Positions 46,703-57,179 of a stretch of DNA of 64,000 bases are shown here, one piece after another; positions within the stretch are counted from its first letter, which is position 1, and every line of letters begins with the position of its first letter. The stretch spans positions 186,001 through 250,000 of the forward strand of contig JARKIF010000019.1 in NCBI GenBank assembly GCA_029378245.1, read 5' to 3'. The notes beneath the pieces were generated by a model. That model was given only the letters and a program-made list of their open reading frames with translations, was not told the origin of the DNA and did not search any database. The DNA is from Roridomyces roridus (lineage: Eukaryota > Basidiomycota > Agaricomycetes > Agaricales > Mycenaceae). A program made the position numbers and the translations under genes.

Positions 46703-46790
46703 CACGGGGGACAAAGTCTTGTCATTTGGCAGATGTTCCTTTGTTCGGACAAAGGAATCACTGCCAAATGACAGGACTTTATCCACCGTG
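46703..46790. mobile_element. 88-bp hairpin MITE with TTA target duplication
   Basis: The whole stretch is a near-perfect inverted repeat around a 4-base loop TCGG (46743 region). The left arm CACGGGGGACAAAGTCTTG and the right arm complement CACGGTGGATAAAGTCCTG match, as do the inner parts (TCATTTGGCA, TTCCTTTGT). Flanked on both sides by TTA (46700-46702 and 46791-46793). A 3-bp TTA/TWA duplication is usual for PIF/Harbinger-type MITEs. It lies between the A2 and B starts, ending 4 bp before the first ATG of B. Confidence 0.65.
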
Positions 46791-46794
46791 TTAG

Positions 46795-48585
46795 ATGCCG
46801 ACCACCATGTTGCACACCTTAATCCATGGCTACCTCATTCCGTGCTTCGACCCTTGGGACCTCGGACGAGCCCAATTCTTCTCAGCCGTTGGCGGCCTCG
46901 CTGGTGGTGCCATCGTCACGAAGGCGTGGTACAGCCTTAGGACGACCTTTCTCCCGCCACCTCACATCGCTGTTACAACACCGAATACCGTGCTTCACTC
47001 CTCCCCCTCTCCAACACCAACCTCAACTTCGGCAGCGTCGGTAACGGCTACTTCTCCAATCACTCCAACGTCGCTCGTCACCCCACCCTCTTTGCCTTCC
47101 ACCGTTCCTGTCTCCTCGCCACACCTCGCCACAGAGTTTTACGCGACTTTACCCCGCTTGGGTGCATGGTCAACCATTGTAGTGGGCGTCGTGGTCTGCG
47201 TGGCCATTATTGGTTGCGGCACCTGCCTTCTGCGTCGATGTTTGCCTTCGACTCCCCGCCGCCCCCATGGCGCTGATGTAATCATGGCGGACGTCCCTCA
47301 AGACGATGCAGCTGTTGAAGGTCCTGCCGCAGTTGCCGAGGCCGTTGCCGAAGCTGCCGTTGCGGAAATTGATCCAATCGTGGTTCCTCGTTTGGTCGAC
47401 GAAGATGACCTCGCCAATGCAGAGGAACCCGCCCTTGTCGACGAATTTGCCGTAGCTGCGGTTGCCCATGACTTTCTCCCTCGTTTGGTCGACCAAGGCG
47501 TACAAGTTGACCCGGCCGTCATTCCACGTTTTGTCGACGAGGCCGTTCAGACTACCCAGGAGCGCCTCGTCCCGCTTCTCGTCGACGTGGCGGTTCAGAC
47601 TGATACTGAACGCCCTCTTCCGGTTCTCGTCGACGAGGGGGTGCAGACTACCCCGGGGCGCCCTGTTCGGGCTGTCATCGACATGGGCATTCAGACTGAG
47701 CCCGAACGTCCTGTCCCGCAACCCTCCCCTCCTACACCATCGGGCTCAAGGTCCCTGCCTCGCCGCCGCATCCCTGCTGCCGCCACCGCCACCGCCAATT
47801 CGAGTCTTGTCGTCGTTAGGGTGCCCAGCCTCGAACTCGTGCGCCCAGTCCGCGAGAACCATGGTCCGTTGTTTTTGACCATGGGCCGCCGGTTGGCGGT
47901 TGTCAACAGCCCCGAGCTTGGGCCTGTACAGACTGGTTTGGATGCTCCGGCTCTGTCTCTCGAGGCGGCATTGGACGTTCAGAGGACGAGGCACACCTCC
48001 TTGCGTGCTGATCCTTCGTCATCCTCGGTCATCACTTTGGACCAGGGCAAGGGCAAGGCCAGGGCCGTAGACACGCCGGTGCCCACCGAAGACTCTTCCA
48101 TTGGCGATGACTCGCTCCATTTCACCGAGGAGGAGCTCCAGGCGGAAGAGCCCCCTTTTGCTGCCGGCGAGTCCGTCGTGCACGACGACTCCTTCACCCT
48201 GAACCATGTACCGGTGAATGGGAAGGCCAAGGCGGACTCACCCCAAGGCCCTTTCAACGACCGGACAAACCTGCAGCCCGTTCCCTCCGGCTCATCGACG
48301 CCCGTCCGCGAACGGCAACGCCACAACAGGCGTGTCGTCCAACAGATGGTCAGCACAGGAGGTCGTAGTGGCACTGAGGCGCGCGCTTTATTCGTGACGC
48401 GGTCCGTGACGCGGTGCCTATCCCACGGACGCCCACACCTGCTCTCCGGCCAAGGGAAGTTGTTCTCCAGACCCCGCTGCGCACTCCCCAGACGCGCCTC
48501 CGACGCGGACAAGCTCAGGCTCGCCGGCATAATGATGCGGAGCAGGCATCTCTTGCAGCAGAGTATGGCCGTTATTATGGGGTGA
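46795..48585 (+). CDS. family B low-complexity membrane protein, C-terminus frameshifted
   Basis: Open for 596 codons. The N-terminus has hydrophobic stretches (HTLIHGYLIPCF; AVGGLAGGAIV), a Ser/Thr/Pro-rich part, then a strong membrane segment (WSTIVVGVVVCVAIIGCGTC) followed by Arg and a long acidic/proline tail. The tail has imperfect repeats of the type LVDEGVQTTPERPVP at about 47490-47730 (VQVD, VQTT, VQTD, VQTT, IQTE). Compared with B' (59428-61085) it has two extra bases near 48380, after GGRSGTEA. The last 65 codons are therefore out of frame; the ancestral frame ends ...YGRYYGVSGR at 48596. The true start may lie upstream because the MITE abuts the ATG. Function unknown. Confidence 0.55.
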   Translation: MPTTMLHTLIHGYLIPCFDPWDLGRAQFFSAVGGLAGGAIVTKAWYSLRTTFLPPPHIAVTTPNTVLHSSPSPTPTSTSAASVTATSPITPTSLVTPPSLPSTVPVSSPHLATEFYATLPRLGAWSTIVVGVVVCVAIIGCGTCLLRRCLPSTPRRPHGADVIMADVPQDDAAVEGPAAVAEAVAEAAVAEIDPIVVPRLVDEDDLANAEEPALVDEFAVAAVAHDFLPRLVDQGVQVDPAVIPRFVDEAVQTTQERLVPLLVDVAVQTDTERPLPVLVDEGVQTTPGRPVRAVIDMGIQTEPERPVPQPSPPTPSGSRSLPRRRIPAAATATANSSLVVVRVPSLELVRPVRENHGPLFLTMGRRLAVVNSPELGPVQTGLDAPALSLEAALDVQRTRHTSLRADPSSSSVITLDQGKGKARAVDTPVPTEDSSIGDDSLHFTEEELQAEEPPFAAGESVVHDDSFTLNHVPVNGKAKADSPQGPFNDRTNLQPVPSGSSTPVRERQRHNRRVVQQMVSTGGRSGTEARALFVTRSVTRCLSHGRPHLLSGQGKLFSRPRCALPRRASDADKLRLAGIMMRSRHLLQQSMAVIMG

Positions 48586-49295
48586 GCGGGCGTTAGGGTG
48601 GCATAATGAACAAGGCTTTTTTTCTCTCACTTTTTGGACTTTTTCCTGGATCACGCACATAGACCTATACGCATATAGAAACAGAACACTGTACAACTAC
48701 GACATCATTTGTATCCAACAACTAGCCCACAGTGTACATTACCACAATCTTCTATATCAACATGGAATCCATTAGCACATTGAAATTCACTCGGAGTATC
48801 TGAACTTGAAGCTTGAAGCTTCACGCCCTGCGTTTGTAGTAGTAGTATTATACCTACGAATCCCGGCCTGAGAGAATGGGTTCAGATGATAGATTCAAGC
48901 AGTCTAGATAGTACAAAAGATATAGGAAAAGACGAGGCAGAGAGAGATGAAAATGGGTGCAAGCTCATGCGGCTGCGGGTATAATCTAATTCGGCGGTCG
49001 GAAAGCAAACGAAAATCGGACGACCCAAGCACTGCTCGCACTGGAGAACAAGACGTGAGAAATATGCAGTGAGAAACGGGGAAAGAACGCACACGTCAAA
49101 GAACGAAACACCGTTTTAGGACCAAAGGTTGAAGGATAAGAAGCTTGCTGTTGTCGAAAAAAAGTTGGGCGTCCCCGACAGATTCCGTAGCCTTGCGTAT
49201 ATCTTTCCTCGATTGAATCCTCTCTCGCGGTGCTCGAACTTGACGCTGCGTTAGGCACTTCTCCTGGTCGTCCAATAGTCGTCGCTAGCCGATTC

Positions 49296-50844
49296 TCAGA
49301 CCGATTCTTGCAAGTAACGGCGATAGACAGCTCTGGTGAAAAGATTAGAAAACAATCGGCAGAAAAGAATTGACAGACGTACTGTCGACGCCGATACTTT
49401 TGATATTCCATTCTCAGCAAAACCTGAATCTTTCGCACCCGAGGCATCATCACAGGCATCTGTCGAAGAAATGAGTCGAGGAGCAGACGATGACTTGGGG
49501 TACGTACGATGTAAAAGTACCCGTAGAATAGGACTGTAGGCACGACGATCAGCTATTAGGAAGGGTAAGCGAAGGTTAGGGTATGAAAGATAAAGACGTA
49601 CCAGTTTCTGAGCCCAAGGCAGAGCCTCCCAAGCCGTGGCCCATAACAATCGTATGAACTCGTAAAATCCCACCCAGTTGCTGTGGTGTCCCCGTGACGA
49701 CCTGGAGGATTCCCAAATTTCGCGTCGCGGTTGAGCGGAGGTGAATATCTGCGATCCTCGGTCTCTGATCCAGTAACTCGCATCGGGTCCCACTGGGATC
49801 GCCTCGAGATGTGCAAAGGAGAGAAGGTTATACGCCGTCAGGAACAAGGCGATAGATGCAAGGATGTAGGCGGAGAGCAAGCGATACATCTTGCGGTCGG
49901 GTACCACTGCTCGCACGGTAGACGGAAGGAAGCATAAGGACGTGATCACAGTATAGAGAGATATCGCCGCGCAGTGGATAATTAGAGGCGCAAGAATCAT
50001 CTAGTAGATAGTCAGCAGTTGCATGATTTCAGTTGAGGATGAAGCTGACCGACACCATCCCCAACTGCACTGAAGGAAGCGAAAGCACAAAGTTCCGAGG
50101 AATTTGCCAGCGGTCCGGAGAATATCCATAATGGCGAGGGGATTGAAGGACGTGGAGGAGTCCAAAGACGAGCGCAGCGAGAACTGGGCCCCAGTGCTTT
50201 CGGATGAAGGACAGAATGCGAAGGTGGTGTTGGTGGACAAAGGCAAGCACGCGCCGATGTGCGAGGGTGGTGAGAAGCCCGATGGCATGACCAGCGATGG
50301 CGAGCATTACGATCTTGAGGTACTGCAGACCGTGGGTGTGGAGGTGGTGGACAATGCTGAGGATATCTAGAATTTTCCCCTCGAGCATCATTGCTAGGCG
50401 GTATAGCATCAACTCGGGAAACAAGCTCTTGGGAGGCGCTGGGATGACCGTGACGGTGGAGGAGAGGTAGAATGCGATATTGAGCGACAGGACAACGAGC
50501 CACGGCGTCCATGTGCCGAATTTGTCTGGTTTCGTTTCGGGGTCGGGTTCTGGTGGTGGGCTGCGGCGTCGAGCGTCTTTGATAGTCGACCAGATGGTGA
50601 AGACGACACTGGCGATGATGACGATGGCGAATCCATACAAAACGACGTAAGGGAGCTCGGAAGGCTCGCTGGAAGTCGGGCTTGGAAGGCATCGTGTGGG
50701 CTCGAAGAAGATGTGGGTGGTGCGAGTCGGCGTGTACTTGACAACAGGCGGCGACGGCGAGGAGAGGTGGACAACCTTGCTGGCAAAGAACAGGCCTGCG
50801 AGGCTGCGGGGGAGAGCGAAGAGGGCAGAAATCGAGTAGGGCAT
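49296..50844 (-). CDS. family A membrane protein A1 (450 aa)
   Basis: Exons 50844-50050, 50000-49602, 49552-49508, 49459-49383, 49332-49296; sum 1353 nt, open. Identical in sequence to A1' (57180-58728). Starts MPYSISALFALPRSLAGLFF; Pro-rich segment with EPTRC; seven hydrophobic segments; basic end MEYQKYRRRQAVYRRYLQES. If the last 50-nt intron is retained the frame stays open to 48986, giving a different and longer C-terminus. Lies tail-to-tail with B. The conserved 3' tail (49295 to about 48890) contains a further intron-like segment. Function unknown; hydrophobic pattern is compatible with a seven-span membrane protein. Confidence 0.75.
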
Positions 50845-50857
50845 GGTGGTGGTACTG

Positions 50858-50888
50858 AATCAAGATGTTATACTGAGTGTCAGCCACC
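50858..50888 (-). promoter_or_regulatory. family A upstream box of A1
   Basis: Minus-strand GGTGGCTGACAC followed by TCAGTATAACATC, ending 14 bases before the ATG at 50844. It lies inside the left identical arm, 28 bp from its inner end, so the arm carries the gene with only a minimal promoter. Confidence 0.5.
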
Positions 50889-50916
50889 CTCGCGCAAGAT
50901 TTACAGGGAAATTCAG

Positions 50917-51275
50917 AGCTAATGCAACTGGCTGGAGAGAACGTCTACAGAATAGAAAACGCGTCTCAAATTGCGTGCATCCAATATTCGGTCGAGGACT
51001 CGAGATCACAAAGCCTCCGCCAACTCAAGCCTTGCCTGCTCCTCACTTATTGGTATGGATTGTACAGCATCTTCAGCGTGAAATGAGGAAAGTGGAGGGG
51101 ATGCAATGCGCAACTCCAAACACACTTGTATTATACTTGCGAATACTATCCTACTGTAATTTACCAATCCCGAGACAAGCTACATGTGCGATGATACAGT
51201 GCAACAAACCCAAGTCCACGAATGAAGGTCGTACAATAAAAAAATGCTCGTGAATCCCATGCAACAAATAAACAC
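50917..51275. other. intergenic inside the loop, left
   Basis: Unique sequence between the inner end of the left arm and the stop of the phosphatase gene. Must hold the phosphatase 3' UTR and upstream promoter of A1. No gene seen. Confidence 0.4.
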
Positions 51276-54200
51276 TCATATCAGCGCCAGCTCGACATAA
51301 AAGTCGCGCGCCAACGAGAGCCGCTCCTTCTCCTCCGCCACCCACAGAAGCTGTACCTCCGACTTGGCCTTTTGCCGCACGTCATGTCGAATGCTCTTGA
51401 CCGTGAATTGGAACGCAGCGGATATAGGACGATGGTCCGACACGTTGACTTCGTAGCGGCGATAGTGCAGCTGTTTTACGCGATCTGGAGTCCGCGTGCG
51501 CCACAGGACACGGTCACACCATGCGGGTGCACGAGCCTTCTCGGACGAATCGTAATCAGACGAGTTGCGATCGTATTTGTACGTCGGAGGGAAAGTGAGG
51601 GGTCCCTCGGAAAAGACGCGCAGACGACAGCTGCGATTGAACTTGATCTCTTTCATGAGTTGGTCGTGGGGATACAGACTTTCGATTTCCCCGGCGCGGA
51701 CAGAGGCAATGATATTCTCGCGCCGTTGGTCAATGCGATAGTTCATGTCACCATTGAGCTAAACAAGTCAGACCAAGTCCCTGCCGAGCAGAAAAAGATA
51801 CTCACAAAGACGATTTCATGGTCCAAGATCATCTGCCCGTCTCCTCCACCGACATACGCCAACGGTTCGTTCTCACTCGCCGGGAAAAGAGCTGGCTCCT
51901 CGAGCATCGCTGCGACATCCGCATTTCGGGCCCGAATGGCATGCTGCCCGGCAGCAAGATGGCAATTGATAAAGCAGATCGACGAATCTTCAATGACAAG
52001 TCGCGTTATGATCCCACCCTGACTCGGGAAATCAGAAAATGTGTTCCAAGCAAAAAAAAATGCGCACCTTATTCCCATACCGCCCACCCATTCCGCGCTT
52101 GATGTGGGTGATAACATTGTCCTTGACCGACATGCGCTCCGAATTCTTGACAAGTATGCAGGTAAAAAGCCCGACGAGACTCTCCGTGTGGACAACAGTA
52201 TAAGGAACCTGTGCCGGCATGGCAAGGCGCACGGCATGCATAAAGTGGTCATACCACTTGCGGTACGCTGTCGTGACCTTTTCCGACAGTCCGGAGAGCC
52301 CAGTAATCTGCGCTATTGAAAGATCCGCCTTGTCCTTGCCGCCAAGGAAAATGTTCTTGGCGACCATCTTGCGGCTTTCCAAGTCCACCACCTCTTGCAG
52401 ACCAAAGGAGATGATATCAGGACAGTCGACACTGGTGAGCGCCTCCTGCAGGAAGTTGATGTTCGCCGGATCACCAGTCAGAGCCTCGGGACGTGAAGAA
52501 TCGCAGTTCCAAGAGACAATGAGCACGCTCAGGTCCCTGAAAGTACTGAAAGAGGATTCGCGTTTCATCAATTGAGCATCTGCAACGCCCTGAGCAATGA
52601 ATCGCAAAAACGAGGAAATCAAATACTGACCGACCCAATCAGATGCCAACAATCCGTCCCAAAGTTTCACGTGCTTATCCCGGCCAACGCTAGCAACACA
52701 AAGCCTCCCCGTCTTCTCGATCCCATAATGGTCTACCGCAAGCTCGTAGACAGAAGAAGTCTCATGCGCCTTCCAGCAATTCGTAACCAACCACGGCTTG
52801 ACAGTGATATCGTATGCGGAGATGGTTCCATTGCGTGCTCCTGCCCACAACCTATCATGAACACCCTCAAGGCAGAGAACATCCGAGGTCGAGATGCGGA
52901 CAATTTCGAGGCACCGCGGCCATCCATCTGCATCCAGCGCCCAAACCGACACATTGCCTCCCTCGTGTCCTACGTAGACCGTCCTTGGGCGCGAAGGCAG
53001 CATTGTCGCGCCCAGCATCGCACCCACTGGCTCGACGGGAAGGAACGGACGTGCCGGAACACCAGGCGCAAACAAATCAAACACACGCAGCGTCTGCATC
53101 CTCGCACCATGCAGCTCCATCCGTGACGCAGTCCACAGCTTGCCGCAAATCATTTGAGCAAAGTCCTGCTTCTCCGTGATCCGCGTAACACGGGGCGGCG
53201 TGGACATGAGCTGAAAGTCCTCCCCATCTTCCCCGGGCGCCCAGATTAGCGTCTTCCCTCCCTCATCGAGCGTGACCATATCGCGCCCGTGTCTGAAAAT
53301 GCGCACAACTGCGTGAAGATGTGCAGAAAGCTTGGCAGCAGTAACACAGCCAGTCCGGACGTCAAGCTCGACGAGGTGTCCGTCCTTCGTTCCAATGCAA
53401 AGTATGCAACCCCGGTCGGTTGGTTCCGCACATGGGCGGTATTCCATACTCGACACTTTCAACTCCTTGATACCATACTCGTTCGCCATTTCGCGCTTGT
53501 CGAGATTATATATAGGCGTATCCGACAGGGTAAGGTCATAGATTCTGACATGATGATTTGTCGAAGTGACCACGATTGTGCCGGAGACAATAGCATGGCC
53601 ACCAGGCACGGGAATCGTAATCTTTGGCTCGCTGGGACCAACGTAGCCGGGACGGAAGGAAAGTTTCGGTGGTCGCCGCGAGGAGCGACTGCTGTCAGGC
53701 AAGTCTGGTGTAAGCACTGCCTCGTCCCCGGATTCTTCGTCGGATGATAAAGAAGAATGTCTCCGTGGAGGAGGTAGTTTATCTCCTAGAGCAATCGTGC
53801 GGGTCGGCGGGGGTGGCAAGCGACCGGCACCCACTCCTTTTCGTTCCGTTGCAATTGGCGGGGCTGACGCGGGTGACGATATGAGATCGATATTGACAGG
53901 GATGGCAACGGGAGGGCGCGCAGGGAGGCGTGGCGGGACAGGAACTAGGTCTTCCGCAGGCGGTACAGTGCTTCGGCGTGAAGGGAGCGGTGGTGGTGTC
54001 AGAGATGCGGGACTTTCGACAATCTTTGTTTGTCGAGGTGGAGGCCGAGGAGGAGGGACGCGAGAAACGGGAGGAGGGTCGCCTTCGCTAGAAGTTTGGC
54101 TGGATGTCCTCCGCTGATGCCGGGGAGGTAAAGAGGGTGGGCCTGACACTTCAGTGTCGCCGTCGGATTCCGAGAAAGGATCGGGGAAATGAGCATCCTC

Positions 54201-54819
54201 GGGCGGCGTTTCATGCACGACTCGCGAAGGGGGAGGCGGGGGAGGCCGTTTCACGCCAGTCACGTCTGTCTCGGATTGGACGGTGAACGGTATAATATTG
54301 ATGCTGGGACGTGGAGAGTGCGAGGGCCTGGCCGGTGGTGTTGGAGAGTTTCTGTTGAGCGGTCAGCGGTGTAGGCGTGCAATATCGTGTAACTCACACA
54401 AACAGGTTACGCAGAGACGATACACTGGGTATAGACGGAATTTCCTCCTCTTGAGATGCCACGACAACGCTGGTAGCGAGACCAGACAGGCGACCTAATG
54501 AACCGTCCGCCGTTCCGTTGGGAACTGGACGCAACAGCGGGGAAGCAGTCGGTGAAGGAGTTGGGGAAGGCTTCGCGCGAGCAGGTGGAGGGGGAGGCGG
54601 TTTCCTGCTCAAACGCAAATCCGATGCAGAGTTGGAGGGCCGAAGAGTGGGACTATTTGGCGGGCGGTCCCCGTTCGGTCGCGAGCCCGAGCTAGCACGC
54701 ACGCGCGGTGTAGAACCCGCCAACAAAGTCGGGGAATTGGGTGCAGCCAACTGCTCGAATTTGGACCTCAGATTCTTCACGGCGGCGAGAGGAGCCGTTT
54801 CAATGTCTGAAGGCTCCAT
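51276..54819 (-). CDS. WD40-type inositol polyphosphate 5-phosphatase
   Basis: Starts MEPSDIETAPLAAVKNLRSK and has a long Pro/Ser-rich N-terminus (PPPPPP runs, possible SH3-ligand stretches) up to about residue 350. A beta-propeller region with WD-like repeats follows (YIYDL-type strands, VYVGHEGGNVSVWALDADGW, LCVASVGRDKHVKLWDGLLA). The C-terminal IPPc phosphatase domain has SVLIVSWNCDSSRPE, CPDIISFGLQEVVDLESRKM, IKRGMGGRYGNK, ICFINCHLAAGQ, LNGDMNYRID, APAWCDRVLWR and VSDHRPISA. All signature residues of Mg-dependent 5-phosphatases are present. It should remove the 5-phosphate from PtdIns(4,5)P2 or related lipids at membranes. One intron of 51 nt near 52575-52625 has no stop and is a multiple of three, so it could be retained. 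Sits in the centre of the mirrored duplication. Confidence 0.85.
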
Positions 54820-55234
54820 GACGAGCAAAGAAGGGGAGGTGGCAATGCCCCGCCTGTTTCAGAAGCCAAGCGCGCGCCTTGGAGAATATATGGGGAGCTG
54901 GATGTAAGATACGCGCCCAGCAGCGCCTGGATGTTGCAGGGAGGCCGTTGAGCGTGAATGTGGTACAGGTGCAAGATGTGGCTTGATCAAATCTCCATTT
55001 GTTGTCCATCCGCCATCGTGCCATATTGGACTCTATGACGATGTTCAATTTGACTCTCTCTCTCAGCAATGCATCCTTGGGAATTACAGAGGGTTGCCTG
55101 GTACGTTGATCCTCTACTGCGAAGATCGAATTCAAAAGTCCAACTCCTAGAGAAAAAGTGACTCAGGGACCCGCCATTATTTAAAGTGACCATGTCTCCC
55201 CTCTGGTCTCAGTTTCTCTCGGACCCAAACTACC
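54820..55234. other. divergent promoter region between phosphatase and glycosyltransferase genes
   Basis: Lies between two divergent starts (54819 minus, 55235 plus). A TATTTAAAG at about 55178 could be the TATA box of the plus-strand gene. No gene seen. Confidence 0.4.
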
Positions 55235-56954
55235 ATGAAGTCCTCCCTGCTTCCGACCAACTCTTCCAAGCACCAGAGTGCAAGGCAATGTCTTGGGGGC
55301 CGGTTCATGAGACTTTCAACAATGGCTACCGTCTCTGTCGTCGTGCTCTATTGGTTCTCCTTACAGCGTGGTATCCAGCCCACTGCCCACTATGGCGTCG
55401 CGGAGCCCGTGCTTCTGGACCCACCGGTCGTTCCGTCAGTATTTGAAGTACCGATGGACGACGCCATTCTGGAACCAATGTCAATCACTCAACCCATACT
55501 ACCGACCAAGTTAGAGGTCGTCACGGTACCAGCAAAGTCAGAACCTCCGCGCCATGGATTGCCGCTGTACGAAGAGTACCACGAACGAGAAAGGCTTCTT
55601 CCCCAACACGACCTGTCTGTGCCTTCGCAAGCAAAATACTTGTGGTTCGCAAACCATGGGTCTGGTTTTGGCTGGGGAAACTACATGCAAGAGATGATCT
55701 TCAACGCGTATCTAGCTTACGCTTCTAAACGCTCGTAAGTATTGGGTCACTTTGAGCAGGCAACCGCTCACTTTCTCCAGATACGTCTTTGATAACTACA
55801 CATGGTATCGGGAAGGACCAGATACTTTCGTAGACTCGGATGGAACAACGAGGCATGCACGGATGCCACTATCTGCCTTCATATCAGGTGCGCGTTATTG
55901 ACGAACTGCTTCCGTACACCGTCCAACACCGCCCAGGGCCCATGATTGGGGGTGCCATGCCCAACAAGGACGTCCCCAGAGCAGTGTCACGGGAGCACTA
56001 TCTGAGTGTATGTCCCGAGTCCAACCGGACTGTGATTGACACGAGCAGCATCCAAACCGGAGACGTTGCCGACATCGTCGCGCAATGGGTTAAAACGCTT
56101 GATGCTATCGATTCGCCTTGCGTAGAGCTTGCAAGCGACAGTCCTGTCTTGTTCAATTTCAAGTCAGTTTCCGCTTCTTCTTCCATAATCCATGACTGAC
56201 CAATCTCAGCGTTACAGGGACACTTGGCGTCTTGGACGTCTTCCCAGCCCTTGCCGAATCCCCCATCCTCGCAGACCTGGGCTGGTCTCCGCTCGTACTG
56301 CAAAACTTTGCCAACAACTCCGACTTTTTCGGACCGTCATCGGCACTACAAAGTGGCGGGCTTGTAACCACCCACTCGCCGTTATATGGCCTCCTGGTCC
56401 TCCACGTCCGCCGTGGCGACTTTGACAGCTTTTGCAACAACATCGTCGCAAAATATAACTTGACGTACAACGGCTTCAACAGCTTCCCCGCCCTGCCCGA
56501 CAGATACACACCGCCAGACCATCCAGGATCCCACACAACGGCCGAGGATGCCCTGCGCCACTGCCACCCCTCGATCCCCGAGATCATGAAGCGCGTTCTT
56601 GCCGTCGTCGACGCGTCTCCGTATCCAAACCGTCTCACGCGCGTGTACGTCATGACGAATGCAAAACACCCATGGCTGGCGGACCTCGTGACCGCTTTAC
56701 GCGCGGCCCGGACTTGGTCCGTCGGCACAAGTCGAGACCTCAACCTCTCATGGGAGGCAAGTATGTGAGCCAGGCCGTGGATATGCATGCTGCCCAGCGC
56801 GCAGAGGTTTTCATCGGGAATGGGGTCAGTTCTTTGGGATAAATGCAAGGCTTTGACTGACCAACTGCAATAGTTTTCCAGCCTCACGTCGAACGTGGTC
56901 ATGCTGAGGATGGCAAACGAGGCGCTGGACCCGTCAAATACACATTTTTGGTAG
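55235..56954 (+). CDS. O-fucosyltransferase-like type II membrane protein
   Basis: Starts MKSSLLPTNSSKHQSARQ with a short basic cytosolic part, then one membrane anchor (STMATVSVVVLYWFSLQRG), as in Golgi glycosyltransferases. Lumenal part: YLWFANHGSGFGWGNYMQEM, a GGAMP..RAVSREHYL region, then YGLLVLHVRRGDFDSFCNN with the HxRRGDF motif of the GDP-fucose O-fucosyltransferase / FUT8 superfamily, and AEVFIGNGFSSLTSNVVMLR near the end. Stop at 56952-56954. Introns near 55737, 55890, 56163, 56764 and 56826 are short and GT-AG. It probably transfers a sugar from a nucleotide donor in the secretory pathway; fucose is inferred from the family only. Confidence 0.7.
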
Positions 56955-57135
56955 ACCTCGGTTAAAAATTCATGCATTTTGAGAGGGAGATAGAAGGAGC
57001 AGGCCTGAGTCGACGGTTTCTGATCTCGAACCGCGAATATTGAAAGAGACTGCTACCCACGCGATTTGAGAAGCGTTTTTCTATTCTGAAGTGGACGTTC
57101 TAGGACGCTGAATTTCCCTGTAAATCTTGCGCGAG

Positions 57136-57165
57136 GGTGGCTGACACTCAGTATAACATCTTGAT
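57136..57165 (+). promoter_or_regulatory. family A upstream box of A1'
   Basis: GGTGGCTGACAC followed by TCAGTATAACATC, ending 14 bases before the ATG at 57180; 28 bp inside the arm boundary. Confidence 0.5.
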
Positions 57166-57179
57166 TCAGTACCACCACC

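Larger units (their letters stand above)
48407..50916 (-). repeat. inverted repeat, left arm (2,510 bp)
   Basis: Every position x here pairs with 108024 minus x in the right arm, with no indel. Sequence and translations agree over all the stretches I compared, including the non-coding part 48697-48881. The outer end is set by the first mismatch at 48406 (G) versus 59618 and the inner end at 50916/57108. Contains the A1 gene and the last codons of B. Confidence 0.93.
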
